In this document: in pieces, positions 53,062 to 63,760 of the stretch
Layout of the letters: each line of letters opens with the position of its first letter
How positions within the stretch are numbered: position 1 is the stretch's first letter
Origin: Melieria omissa
Lineage: Eukaryota; Arthropoda; Insecta; Diptera; Ulidiidae
Assembly (NCBI GenBank): GCA_963971225.1
Contig: OZ020270.1
Location: forward strand, 66,408,932-66,472,931
Direction: 5' to 3'
DNA length: 64,000 nt
Notes under the pieces: generated by a model
Seen by the model: only the letters and a program-made list of their open reading frames with translations
What the model was told of the DNA's origin: nothing
Databases searched by the model: none
Program-made: the position numbers and the translations under genes

Positions 53062-56046
53062 TTATGGTTCTTGTCTCGTTGCTTGTTCATCGCGTCGTAG
53101 TCGCTGCATTATCGTCGTCAGTGCCGCATTGCACTTATTCCATGCCTCCTGTGAAGTCAGCATGTGTTCTATTAGCCCGCGTGGGGTAATGCGTTTTTCC
53201 ATTTCTCGCTCCAGGTGTGACCTTTCGTCCGTGAATCGACTGCACTCCACCAGTATATGTCCTGCGTCTTCAATTCTTCCTTCACAGAAAAGGCAATAGG
53301 GGTCGTCCACATGCTTGTATTTATGAAGGTATGACCGGAAGCATCCGTGTCCTGATAAGATTTGCGTCAAGTAATAGTTCGTTGCTCCGTGGGTCCTATT
53401 TATCCATTTCGTTATGTCTGGAATTAGGCTCCAGGTCCATCGTCCTTTCGAGCTAGAGTCCCATCTCGTCTGCCATTCCTTTATAGAGTATCGTTTTATT
53501 TTGTCTGTAGCTTCTCTGTCTTGTCTGCCCGTCTTCCAAATTGTTGTCATCTGTTTAGCTAGTATGTCAATCGGCAGTCTGCTAGCTATCACATTTGCTG
53601 CGTCGTTAGATACGGTGCGAAAAGCGCAGCAGATTCGCAGAGATGCTAGTCTATAGGTGGATACTAGGCCTTTCGCATATGCTTTTACTTCCATGGCTGA
53701 CACCCATATTGGGGCCCCATAGGTCATGATTGACGTGCTTACTATGCCTAGTAAGTTTCTGGCCGGTTGTCGGGGTCCACCAATGTTAGGCATCAGTCTG
53801 CACATAGCAGCATTCACCTTTCTGGCCTTGTCACTCGCATATGTAAGGTGTTGTCTGAAATTTAGTCTGTGGTCTATTAGCATTCCTAAGTATTTTATAT
53901 ACGGACTCGACTTTATATCGTGGTCACCGACTCTAATCACGACATTTTCAACTATCTTTCGATTGGACAGTAATACCACTTCAGTTTTGTGGTCAGCTAG
54001 TTCTAGTCCGGCCGCCAGTAGCCATGATTTTACTTCACGTATAGTTGCGTTACAAGCGTCAGTTACTTCGTCCAGTTTTTTCGCTACCGCAATGATTGCT
54101 ATATCGTCTGCGTACCCAACTATGGACACCCCTTTTGGTCTATTAACATTTAGTATGCCATCGTACATTATGTTCCACAGGGTTGGTCCAAGGACTGATC
54201 CCTGTGGGACTCCTCCAGTCACGTTAAGTTTTTTTGGGCCTTCGTTTGTGTCGTACCAGAGGACGCGGTCTTTAAAATAGTCCTTGATTATTCTGATCAG
54301 GTAGTCAGGTATGTGCAGTTCGTCGAGTGATTTCAGGATTTTGGTCCAGTTAGCGGAGTTGAAGGCATTCTTCACGTCCAGTGTAACAATTGCGCAGTAT
54401 TCCTTTGTCCCTCCTAGCCACCTTTTCCCCGCTAGTGCCTTACGGGCAGTGTTGCACACCATGTCAATTGCATCTACAGTCGATCTTTTTTTCCTGAAAC
54501 CGTACTGCCTGTTACACAGACCATCGGGTCCTTCTAGATATGGTTCCAGGCGTAAACATATGATTTGTTCCAGAATCTTGCCTGCTGTGTCTAGCATGCA
54601 CAGTGGTCGATACGATGACGGCTCATCCGGCGGTTTGTCCCCTTTAGGTAGTAGGACCAGTCGTTGCCTCTTCCATCTTTTGGGGAAAATACCGTCTTTC
54701 AGGCATTGAGTGTATAATTGGCTAAACACGCTTGGTTTTCGAGTTATAGCCGCTTTGATGACTCTATTTGGTATGCCGTCAAGGCCTGGCGACTTGTCGG
54801 GTTTAATTTTCCCTGCAGCTTTGAGCACTTCGTCGATCGATACCGGTGGGAAGTCGTCAATCGTCAGGTTTTTACTAAAACTAATTTCGTCATGTTGTGG
54901 AAACAGACCAGTCACAATTGTCAGTGCCATGCTTGGTCGGAAGTTCGGTTTCTTGGCCGTTTTAACTTTCTTTAGGACAATCTTATACGCCATTCCCCAA
55001 GGGTCATTGTCTACGTCATCTCTCAAATCGTTAAAAGCGTCCTTTTTGCTCGTCCGTATAGCGTTACGTAGTTGTCTCCGCTTTATCTTAAATTCCTTTT
55101 GGAGTCGTTCGTATTCTACCCGTCCCCTAGCTCTTTGGTACTTTCGCCGTGTCTTATGGCACTCTTTTCGCAATGTCGCTATGGTGTCGTTCCACCAATA
55201 CACTGGCGTTTTGTCGTTTCGGGTTCTTTTACGTGGCATGGCTGCATCACACGCATTCGTTATGCCGTGCATTACCGTCTTCGTACAGCGTTCTGCGTCG
55301 CAGTCACCCGCTTCGAGTTGGTCTAGCATATATTCAAGCATTTCATTGTCAATATGTTTCGTTTTCCACCCTCGTCTTTGCGCGCCTGGTATTTCTTTTG
55401 CGGTCTGTTTCCGCGGAGTGTTATGTTTCTGCGGAGTTATATCTACAATAATCGCCGAATGGTCACTATGGGTGTATATGTCGGAGACCATCCACCTGGT
55501 CCTGCGAGACAGCATTCTGCTGGCGAACGTCAAGTCTATTGTTGAGCTAGCTCTTCCTCTATTGAAGGTTTTGGTCACGCCGTCGTTGAGCAGCACCAGG
55601 TCTAGGCTGGCAAACGTTTCGAGCAGGGCCGCCCCGCGTTTGTTGGTTCGCGTACTGCCCCATTCTACTGCCCACGCGTTAAAGTCACCTCCGATGATCA
55701 GTGGTGATTTTCCCACTGCGTCTGCCGACAGTTGGTCCAAAAGGTTTTGAAATTCGTCATGTCGGAGGCTTGGTGGGGCATAGCAGCTATAAAAATGCAC
55801 GCCACTGATTCGAGCATGGACAAATCCGCAGTGCTTCCTGGGCGACTTATGCTCAAAGGGAAGTGCCCCTGGGAGCAATATAGCTGCCTTTTTGGTGCTG
55901 TCCTCAACCCAATGTGCACCCGATGATGGCGTTTTGTAAGGCTCGCTTACGAGCGCAATGTCTGTTTTTAGCTCGAGTTGAGTTTGCTGCAGCAGGTCTT
56001 GCGCAGCTTCACAATGATTTAGGTTAATTTGAATACATCTAATCAT
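53062..56046 (-). CDS. LINE ORF2 protein (endonuclease and reverse transcriptase)
   Basis: This is the enzyme for target-primed reverse transcription. It is intact at 994 codons. Residues 1-220 form an apurinic-type endonuclease: IQINLNHCEAAQDLL at the N-terminus, GGDFNAWAVEWGS near 119-130 and SDHSAIIVDI near 194-203. The reverse transcriptase spans about 400-750: DKSPGLDGIPNRVIK, SSYRPLCMLDTAGKILEQI, VTLDVKNAFNSANW (motif A, near 554-567), GGVPQGSVLGPTLWN (near 611-625) and GYADDIAII (catalytic YADD near 645). A C-terminal CCHC-type finger (YCLFCEGRIEDAGHILVEC, near 920) completes it. The N-terminal block and overall layout fit R1-clade elements; R1 family assignment is by recall. Confidence 0.92.
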   Translation of the reverse strand: MIRCIQINLNHCEAAQDLLQQTQLELKTDIALVSEPYKTPSSGAHWVEDSTKKAAILLPGALPFEHKSPRKHCGFVHARISGVHFYSCYAPPSLRHDEFQNLLDQLSADAVGKSPLIIGGDFNAWAVEWGSTRTNKRGAALLETFASLDLVLLNDGVTKTFNRGRASSTIDLTFASRMLSRRTRWMVSDIYTHSDHSAIIVDITPQKHNTPRKQTAKEIPGAQRRGWKTKHIDNEMLEYMLDQLEAGDCDAERCTKTVMHGITNACDAAMPRKRTRNDKTPVYWWNDTIATLRKECHKTRRKYQRARGRVEYERLQKEFKIKRRQLRNAIRTSKKDAFNDLRDDVDNDPWGMAYKIVLKKVKTAKKPNFRPSMALTIVTGLFPQHDEISFSKNLTIDDFPPVSIDEVLKAAGKIKPDKSPGLDGIPNRVIKAAITRKPSVFSQLYTQCLKDGIFPKRWKRQRLVLLPKGDKPPDEPSSYRPLCMLDTAGKILEQIICLRLEPYLEGPDGLCNRQYGFRKKRSTVDAIDMVCNTARKALAGKRWLGGTKEYCAIVTLDVKNAFNSANWTKILKSLDELHIPDYLIRIIKDYFKDRVLWYDTNEGPKKLNVTGGVPQGSVLGPTLWNIMYDGILNVNRPKGVSIVGYADDIAIIAVAKKLDEVTDACNATIREVKSWLLAAGLELADHKTEVVLLSNRKIVENVVIRVGDHDIKSSPYIKYLGMLIDHRLNFRQHLTYASDKARKVNAAMCRLMPNIGGPRQPARNLLGIVSTSIMTYGAPIWVSAMEVKAYAKGLVSTYRLASLRICCAFRTVSNDAANVIASRLPIDILAKQMTTIWKTGRQDREATDKIKRYSIKEWQTRWDSSSKGRWTWSLIPDITKWINRTHGATNYYLTQILSGHGCFRSYLHKYKHVDDPYCLFCEGRIEDAGHILVECSRFTDERSHLEREMEKRITPRGLIEHMLTSQEAWNKCNAALTTIMQRLRRDEQATRQEP

Positions 56047-57536
56047 TGGCCTGCCAGAATTGACGCCATTGCTTTTTTATAGCTCGGGCATTTATAGCTT
56101 CCGGTAGGGTGGTCAATTCCGTCCTCCGGTTTGCATATCACGCACTTTGGCTGCGCCGTGCAGGTTTTTGCTTTGTGCCCTGGACCCCCGCACCTGAGGC
56201 AAAGTTCGGTACGGTCATGGTTGCTATTGCAATTTCGCGATATATGCCCGTATTCCAGGCACCTAAAACACCTGACAGGTGTTTTCAACTCGCGGACTCT
56301 GCATCTGACCCATCCAACGCGCATGCGTCCAGCTGCGATCAGGGTTTCAGCATCTCTCGTCGGAAGTCTGATTGTTGCTGTCTGGGTTCCATTTCGCGTC
56401 AGGCGGAGGGATTTAATTGCTGTTCCCTGCACGGCCTGGACATTCGGGAACTGCTCGCTTATGGCCTCGCATATTTCATCTGCTGTTGTTACCTCATCCA
56501 GGTCTCGGCATTCTACTGTCGTTTCCTGGCAAAGTAGGCTCACGCTGGCTGAATTTTTTAGGAGTTGCATGGCGCGCTCTTTGAATTTGTTGCTGATTTC
56601 TGCTGATTGGTTTCGGAATTGCAGCAGCAACTCGCCTTTCGCCGTCTTCCTAATTTTGCTCACATTACCACTGTATTCGCTGAGTTCCGGTTCCGCTTTA
56701 ATTTTTTTAAGCATATCCGCATATGATAAGTCGCCATTTTTTGCGATAATGACTGCATCCGGGCGTGCGGCTCTGCGGGGCTTTTTGATCGTTTCGGTTT
56801 GCGGCCCTACGCTACTATTTTTTGGGGTTGTTTGCCTCTCATCTTTCGATTTCCTTTGGCTGTCGTTTACGGTTTCAGCTACTGCAGCTGGCACTTGGAT
56901 GGTCACCCGGTTTTTTTTCGGTGCCGGAAGCTTTGGAGGGGTACTTTCCACCTCTCTGTCTCGTTTGCCGTCGTTGATGTTTTTAGTAGGCACCATTGTT
57001 TGTGTGCTGATGCTTATGGTGTCGATAAGGCGAACACTTTTTGTGCCGGCCTCTATAACCGCCTGCTTGTATAAATTTGCTATTTCGCTAGTTAGATCGC
57101 GCATGTGTTGGGGGATATTGCGCCTGTCCACCAGCATGTCCGTGAGCTCTTTGATTTTGGCCCCGAGCTTACCTAGTGCGGCTCCACTTACTTCCCCTGT
57201 TTGGTTATTCCCCGCCATTGTTTTTGCCGACACAAGCGCCGCAGGCTCAGCATGTCGGCGAGCATCAGGCGTGGTTTCTACCGTTGGCGAATGCACCACC
57301 TTCGACATTTTGGCGGCAGCGTTGTCATTCGGCGTTGTTTCGGTCACCCCAACATTATAAGTTTTGTTGGTACTTACCGATTTATTCGGCGCGATTGATG
57401 TTACGAGCGCCGCGCCTGCCGAACCTTCGGCCGTTTTCCGAGTTTTCCTCACGGGTGGAGGCGATCGTTGCACACTCATAACACCCCTGACTTTTATTGG
57501 CGCTGTATAACAGTTTGGCCTTTGGATACTAGACAC
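56043..57536 (-). CDS. LINE ORF1 protein (Gag-like)
   Basis: This is an RNA-binding chaperone-type protein that packages the LINE RNA. It is intact at 497 codons. The first 300 residues are low-complexity, rich in Thr, Lys, Ala and Pro, with a possible helical segment near 120-170. The C-terminal third carries a conserved LINE Gag fold (around VQAVQGTAIKSLRLTRNGTQ) and two or three CCHC knuckles: CFRCLEYGHISRNC, CLRCGGPGHKAKTC and a degenerate CVICKPEDGIDHPTGSYKC. The stop overlaps the start of ORF2 in an ATGA, a layout that can couple the translation of the two ORFs. The start at 57536 is the first Met of the open frame. Confidence 0.88.
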   Translation of the reverse strand: MSSIQRPNCYTAPIKVRGVMSVQRSPPPVRKTRKTAEGSAGAALVTSIAPNKSVSTNKTYNVGVTETTPNDNAAAKMSKVVHSPTVETTPDARRHAEPAALVSAKTMAGNNQTGEVSGAALGKLGAKIKELTDMLVDRRNIPQHMRDLTSEIANLYKQAVIEAGTKSVRLIDTISISTQTMVPTKNINDGKRDREVESTPPKLPAPKKNRVTIQVPAAVAETVNDSQRKSKDERQTTPKNSSVGPQTETIKKPRRAARPDAVIIAKNGDLSYADMLKKIKAEPELSEYSGNVSKIRKTAKGELLLQFRNQSAEISNKFKERAMQLLKNSASVSLLCQETTVECRDLDEVTTADEICEAISEQFPNVQAVQGTAIKSLRLTRNGTQTATIRLPTRDAETLIAAGRMRVGWVRCRVRELKTPVRCFRCLEYGHISRNCNSNHDRTELCLRCGGPGHKAKTCTAQPKCVICKPEDGIDHPTGSYKCPSYKKAMASILAGQ

Positions 57537-57920
57537 AGCTTGACTTCACTCTGGCAATGCTGGCTCAGCTGATCTTTGTTTTCTTTTGGCTACAAGATAA
57601 GCCCAATAACTAAGTGCAGTTTCTTATTTATTTTTAATTTGTTTTTTGGCTGTCCTATCAGCAGTTATTTCACTTATAGTTTTGGCAAACCTGGCAGAAA
57701 GAGTCCAGATGTTTGCACTTTGAAAAAACTGAACACGAAATGCACGCACTCGGGATTTTACAACACCGCGGGCCCAGTAGAGTTTTGGTCCAGCGCCGGT
57801 GCAGTTTTCCTCCTATCCGTTGGCTATTTCGCGAGTTTGGTGAGTTTTTTGTGGAGCTCGATTTGACACACGTCCTTCACACGCGTTTCTTCGATACCCG
57901 CTGTGTCTTCTTTGGCTGTG

Positions 57921-59263
57921 TTGTATTGCTTTATGTGTCGGCTTTCATTATTCAGCCAACTCGTGAATTGATGTTTTTGACCGTCAAAAAAAGCGCCTTA
58001 AAAGTCCATGTTTTCCGACATTGAGGTCCAATTACTGTGGAATTTAAACCGGTTTATTGGTTTAGAAATTCGATCAAAACTATGGAAAAAGAAGAGGAAA
58101 ATCTGAAAAAGTGATACGATACGATACACTAACTAGGGAGTGATACGATACACTAACTAGAGCTGCTGCAAAAAATCTAAGGCTAGATTCGAAATCAGCG
58201 CACTCAATTAGTAAAAGAACTCCATGCAACAGAAACAAGTGTGATTTTGTTTTGCAGTGTAGTTCGACAAATATTTTTAGGGATTTTCAAAAATTATTGT
58301 TTTGAGTGGTGTTCAAATCCGAGGCTCTAGGTTCGATTCCCAGCGCGGGAGTTACGTCATCGGCAATGTCCAGCGATAAGATTCGATCCCCGACATTTCC
58401 AGCTCCTTAAGAAACAGGAGATAACGTGGCAATAAATTGGGCAACATAAAAAATGTAACCCGAGCAATCCAGATGTTGTAAACCATCCAAACAAACCTAA
58501 GCCAACTGATAAGAATAGTTAGGATGAGTCGTAAAAGAAGGGACTGCATTAAATAGAGATAAGAAAAATATCTTAAGATAAACAAAAATGTAAACTAGTA
58601 TAAATAAAGCAGAACATATTTAGACTTCGAAGAGTTCAGTTGTTTCTCATCAAAACGTAATTCGGGCTGGTGAAACGCTCATCTACTTCTATCGCTTTCC
58701 ATTTATTTTAATTCGAAAACTTTTTAAACTAGATTCGCCCTTTAATTTTTTATTAAAGCAATTAATTATAACAATTTATTGGTAATATTCGCGTGAAACG
58801 GTAAACAATTACTTATGTTTATTTATTTAAGAACGAAAAGATTTACGGTGGGAGTTTCAGATCTGTGAATTACACTTTAATTGAGAAAAATTTGCAAAAA
58901 TGTATGCTTAACTAACTTTAAAAATTACGTAAATCCAAAAAAAAAATGTTCGCTAACAACTAAAGACGGATAATGAAAAGTACAAATAAAAATGTAATTT
59001 TAAAACATCTAGTACTTTCCATTTCATTTAATTTGAGTGGGTAGCACCACTAAGCAAATAAACACATAGAGGTGCCACGCAGTACAAAATTTTTCGGTCA
59101 CGCAAATCTAGCACAGTAGCACACGTACTTCGGCTATACGAAGTTTTGTCGCTGGCTTCGTCAAACTTCAAATTTCGAAGTTCATCTTCATTCTTTGTGG
59201 GATGTTCGACGAGGAACATCAATTGCGAGCTGTGCTGTGCTGATGAGCACGAGACGGGGCGCC
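57921..59263. other. No gene recognised; one tRNA-like B box
   Basis: A short repeat gatacgatacactaactag occurs twice near 58116-58160. At about 58325-58350, ggttcgattcccagcgcggg matches a pol III B box and resembles the tRNA-like block near 60540, but no A box precedes it convincingly. The minus-strand open frame at 59028-59273 has no recognisable domain. The remainder is A/T-rich. Confidence 0.35.
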
Positions 59264-59270
59264 GCGGCGT

Positions 59271-60036
59271 CAACGATTAAGCGATGTGAAACTGGGAGAG
59301 CCGGTAGAAACCCATGCACAGAATTACACTAATATTATTGCAAAATTGCAACCTTGGGGCCTACTAGTAGGGCCCAAGCTTGATCAGGAACGTACTTTTT
59401 CCTCCATATAAATTTCTAAAACGGGGTTGTTGTTCTAGTTCATTTCAAATTGCCAGTGTAGCTGGTGTGAGTCATTTTTTGTGACCAAAGAAATTTATCT
59501 TTTTATTTGTATATTTTTAGTGCCATTTCGTAATACGTTTGTATAAAATTGAGTAGAAAAATATATTATTGTCCAAAAGCGTCAAAATAATCTTTGGGTA
59601 TGCTTTTAATTCAATTAAATTAAGACTTTATAAGCTGCATTCAAAAAAACAACCCTGCGGTCGAACTACAGCATTTAGCAAAAAAATCATACCTGATCGT
59701 TAGAGATTCGCTAAATGAAGAAATGCGAAATACAAAGGACGACAATTGACCCCGTCATATTCAATGCATTTAGCTTTGTTTTCTTTGGTATATTTTTCAT
59801 TAATATTTACATAATTAAACCAAAAAAGTTCATGTGTTGGCATTTAATTCAGAAAATTAATGAGAACATACTTTAAAAAGCAAATAATTGTAAGGAATCC
59901 CTAATCCCTAATATCGGGAAAAGAGCAGAGACAGTGAAGAGCTGATCACTGCCAACACACACGGACTGTGTACGTGAATTGCAAAAAACGCACAAAAATC
60001 GGCTTACTCTCCCAGTTTCACATCGCTTAATCGTTG
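59271..60036. mobile_element. Unclassified element with 30-bp perfect TIR and 7-bp target duplication
   Basis: The ends are exact inverted copies over 30 bp, starting CAACGATTAAGCGATGTGAA. The 7-mer gcggcgt stands on both sides (59264-59270, 60037-60043). The 766-bp interior has no transposase. Terminal repeats of about 30 bp recall P-type elements (8-bp duplications), but the sequence does not match any family I know. Confidence 0.7.
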
Positions 60037-60525
60037 GCGGCGTACCGTTTGCAAATTCGAATATGCAAGGGTGTGCGTCCGTGTGAAAATAAATGTGCGT
60101 GTTGCTTGTGTATGCGCTGAGGCGACCCAGTAGGAAAGTGGCACCTTACGTAATTCATTACAGCATACTTACTTTTCATCCGGTAAGCATTCCAACTTCC
60201 TTGCCAAACGCCCATTACGTTTGTACAGAGCATGGCCGCCGCATCATGCATGATTTTGTAAAGTACAAATGGTATCACAGCAAAATTTTTCGGAATTGTT
60301 CGGCTTCCCATTCAAATGTACTTTACTTAGTAATGTGGCGGTATGAAGGAAAACGTAAGGGAGCCGTAATGTGCTATTGGAATGGGCTTAAAATGATAAA
60401 AAATAAAATGACCTACTCCGTTTGTGCCTTACTCGCTACGAAAAATGTAAGCACTGCTGATTTCTTCACTTACGATGGAAGGTAGGCGTAATCATGTGAA
60501 AAGCTATGGAAATAGATGAGTGTTT

Positions 60526-60601
60526 AAAACAGCCCGCGCTGGGAGTTGAACATGGGCCTCTGGCATGAAGAATCAACGCGCTACCCTCTGGACTACCGAG
60601 G
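60526..60601 (-). pseudogene. tRNA-like sequence
   Basis: On the minus strand, gcctcggtagtccagagggt (A-box-like) is followed by cttcatgccagaggcccatg and a B-box-like gttcaactcccagcgcggg. Spacing is tRNA-like, about 72 nt. The D stem and acceptor stem do not pair, so this is a tRNA pseudogene or a SINE head rather than a working tRNA. It directly precedes the hAT element. Confidence 0.5.
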
Positions 60602-60614
60602 CCAACTTATTATG

Positions 60615-61358
60615 TAGAGTCCGACCGATACCAAATTTGTTGGCCGATGCCGATGCCGATTAATCGGTCAAAAGGCCGAAAATCGGCCGATGCCGATTCC
60701 ATAGAAAAAAAAACATGAATCAATTCTCAAAAACACAGCTATTTTATAAAACAACAAAAGGAACTATTACATATATAGTACATTTCATCACATTCATCAC
60801 AAATTAACAAACAAAAACTAGAAAATAAACAAACAAAAACTAAATAAAAGTACAAGAAAATTCAGAATTTAAATACATTCAACTAAAATTTCCCCCAAAT
60901 GTATAACACATAAAATTAATATTGCATGAAAATTGCTCATTCTATTTGGCACAAGCAATTAACAAAAGACCCAATAGCCAATATAGCTGAACAAGGTGTT
61001 GATGTAGCAAAAATAGATTCAAAATATCTGTAAAATATATTTATCATAAAATCCAAACAAATCTAAGGAGAAACCCCCTAATCAGGCAACACTGGGTTGT
61101 AATGTATAATAAAAATGTAATAAATATACAAAGCGAGATATAAAAAAGAAAGACAGTGCGATTCAGCTGCAAATAAAAACAAACAAGAAATGAAAGCAGG
61201 AAAATCGACCAAAAAAACCGATTTGGCATCGGCCAAAAAAAGCCGAAGCTGATGCCGATTCTTTTTTTTTTGGCCGATGCTGATACTAGCCGATGCCGAT
61301 ACCAATTTTATTTGCCGATACTAGCCGATGCCGATGCCGATTAATCGGTCGGACTCTA
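60615..61358. mobile_element. GCCGAT-rich hAT element, copy 2
   Basis: A 744-bp copy with ends TAGAGTCCGACCGAT (inverted) and an 8-bp duplication ttattatg (60607-60614, 61359-61366). It aligns with copy 1 over its whole length and has fewer gccgat hexamers at each end. Confidence 0.9.
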
Positions 61359-61366
61359 TTATTATG

Positions 61367-62179
61367 CTTGTAAAATCACATCTTTCTTTTAGATTCGTTC
61401 TACTTAAATGTACATTCCACGTACATTTCAAAGTAAAGTGCACTTGGAAATGACGATACGAACAATCATTCGGGTTTTAAATTGACTTTTTTTGCACTTC
61501 TGGTGCCTTCTTGTTTGCTTTCTTAGCGTAAGCTACAACCGGAGGTACTCGGAACGTACCTTACTGACACCTTACTTTCGGTAGCATGCCGTTTCCACCT
61601 CCAAAAGAAAACATGCATTATTATGGTAAGCACCTTACCATTTTCCTACTGGGGAATGAAAACAATACGATCGTTGCTCGAGCAACTGCACAAGATGAAA
61701 AGCAAATTGAATTTCCATGGCTTTCGGTTCTGCTATGAATAATGAACCATGTGAATTCGCAAAGGCGTACAGTAGAATGTGCGTTCCTATTGATAAAAAA
61801 CCAAAACCATGAATTTCTGCTATGCAATGTTGGGATTCATGTAGGCTACGTTGCCTTCTGGCCTAATAAAATTCATAGCGATAAATTTTTAAATTCATAT
61901 ATTAACAGCAACATATTATTATTTATTATTATCATTTTCTTAAAATTTATATTATTTAGTAGTTTTATGTGTTCTTTAGTATTTTTATTTTATTCTTATT
62001 TTTCGGTTTCCTTGCAATTTGCTCTCTTAACCAAGTGCAAATTTTTTCATAGCAAAATTATTAAAAAGTAATCTAATATAAATTGCTTATGTTCCCTACA
62101 AGTAGGCGGTTCTGCAAACCACCTTTTGTATTCATCTACTTTGTTACGTTTGCAACACACAAATTGTACAAAAGGTTTT
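61367..62179. other. No gene recognised
   Basis: Unassigned sequence; the open frame at 61742-62071 is A/T-driven and has no motifs I recognise. Confidence 0.35.
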
Positions 62180-62629
62180 TTATATTGGAGGAATGAGGGG
62201 TTTCCTTAAAAAACGTATGAAATGTGTTGTAAAAGATTTTTGAAACAAAAAAAATTTGTCGATTGGAGCTTTTAGTTTTAAACTACTGTTAAAATAGTTG
62301 AAATTTTTGAAAAATATAAACATTTCGTGTCTTTGTAAATCACAAAGCTCATCTTTTATTAACTTTTTGCAGTTATGACAGTCAAATTTTTCAATAGTTT
62401 GCATCAATATGAAACCAGAGAAATAACGAAGGGAACCATCACTCATATGTTCAGTTTTTATAATCCCTAAGGCATTTGAAGAATTCGCTTTCTCTGCATC
62501 AAATATATCCTTTGATAAGCAAAATTCTTCACCGAACTCTTGATTTATAGCATTTTGAGTTTCATTGTCAATTTCAAACAAACTGATATTGTCTGTATTA
62601 TAAACTAGTAGGACCCTGCGGCTTTGCAC
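62180..62629 (-). pseudogene. DNA-transposon transposase C-terminal fragment (P/THAP9-like?)
   Basis: A minus-strand open frame of 149 residues. It contains SLRYFSGFILMQ...FDCHNCKKLI and then MFIFFKNFNYFNSSLKLKAPIDKFF. The order (a Y-x-x-G-F/Y-x-L block, a C-x-x-C pair, then a FF/Y..L..P..F block) resembles the C-terminal part of P-element/THAP9-type and some related transposases. No catalytic motif and no THAP finger lie nearby. The assignment is tentative. Confidence 0.4.
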
Positions 62630-62669
62630 TCAAGCTTGAAGTCAATGGGCCCAATAAATCAAGTTTTTT

Positions 62670-63460
62670 CATACTACACTCTATGGGCAATGCCACGCCT
62701 CTTTGATGTAATGCCCAATCCATTCCTCCAGTCGAAGGGTGTGACCCGGTTTCATTGATATGCGACTTTCAGTTCCAAAGTTACACGGAAAGTTTCAGTA
62801 AAAAAAAATATGCCGCGCCCCTTGTTCAACGCCCATAAAATTTTCCCAGTAGAATGATACATCTATGGGACGATGGTATACAAAACTTCAAAGCTTTGCA
62901 ACTTATTGTTCCGAGGCTATTCCACATTAACAATTTGGGTTCAATGGGTGGTGCCATGCCCCTCGTCCAATACTCACCCCATTCTCCATGTCGAAGGGCA
63001 CATTTAAAACGTAAATCGTTGATGTGTGATTTGTAGTTCCACAGTTAATCAAAACATTTGAGTTGCTTAAAAAGTACCACGCCCCTTGTCCAACGCTCAC
63101 AAAGTTTTACCATCTAAACGGTGGCCCCGTACCAAATTTTAATGCTGCCCGATATCTCATTCCGAAGATATTCCATATAAAAAATTTAAGTTGTATGGGC
63201 GGTGCCCCTATTCCCAATATGGAAAAACACAACTAAACTGTACGTTTGTACCGAGTGTCATTAATGAGAACGCTATAGTTTCAAAGTTACACCGGCATTT
63301 AAAAAGTGCCACGCCTCTTGTCCAATGCCCATCAAATTTTACCAGTGAAACGGAACATCTAAACTGTGGACCAGCACCAAATTATAATGCTGTTCGACTT
63401 CTCATTACGAAAATATTCCATATTGAAAATTTAAGTTGTATGGGAGGTGCCACGCCTACC
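62670..63460. repeat. Degenerate tandem array, about 3 units of 244-274 bp
   Basis: Units begin with a gggcggtgccacgcc-type phrase near 62670, 62944, 63197 and 63441. They contain cttgtccaacgcccat, ttccatattgaaaatttaag and gttccaaagttacac variants. Similar phrases fill the Helitron-like element at 47230-47590 and 51570-51830, so this array is likely Helitron-derived. Confidence 0.65.
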
Positions 63461-63596
63461 TATCGGGTCGCATTCGCACTATGTGGTTTACCGAGACTTA
63501 CTCAAGACGAACATTTCATTTCATTTCATTTTTTCATTTAAACAATCATTGCACAATTAAGAATTCATCTTTTATAGTGCTTAACAAAACTTATAT

Positions 63597-63760
63597 TAAG
63601 GGCCGTTTTCTCATCTTCCCGTTAACTTTAACGTTCACTTTAACGGGCCGATAAACGCATTTTCGTTTTCTCATCTGCCCGTTAAGCTATCCTCCCGATA
63701 AAATTTACCGGGAGGATTGAGTACCTGTTAAACTTTAAAGTGAACTTTAAAGTTTACAAA
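63597..63760. repeat. Short repeat with GTTAAC/TTTAAAGT motifs
   Basis: The phrase cgttttctcatct-cccgtta occurs at 63604 and 63664, 60 bp apart. The segment also has mirrored actttaaag motifs. It could be one end of a small element whose other end is beyond the window. Confidence 0.35.

Larger units (their letters stand above)
52843..57910 (-). mobile_element. R1-like LINE, apparently complete
   Basis: A 5.07-kb non-LTR retrotransposon on the minus strand has a 5' UTR of about 370 bp, two intact ORFs, a short 3' UTR and a poly(A) tail (the T-run at 52843-52863). The 10-mer tttggctgtg flanks it at 52833-52842 and 57911-57920, which gives the ends and shows a retrotransposition event. Intact ORFs, tail and duplication all point to a recent, possibly active copy. 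Confidence 0.88.

Noticed and set aside
53726..55750. Long plus-strand open frames opposite the LINE ORF2
   Set aside because: They are antisense shadows of a well-conserved coding region and show no protein motifs.
56131..57360. 409-codon plus-strand open frame opposite LINE ORF1
   Set aside because: Antisense to the zinc-knuckle ORF1, hydrophobic and Ser/Leu-rich by complement bias only.
59028..59273. Minus-strand 81-codon frame that might be a host exon
   Set aside because: No recognisable domain, no splice-site pair I could defend, and it runs into the terminal repeat of the element at 59271.
60526..60601. A functional tRNA gene
   Set aside because: D and acceptor stems do not pair and the anticodon stem is broken; only the boxes look tRNA-like.
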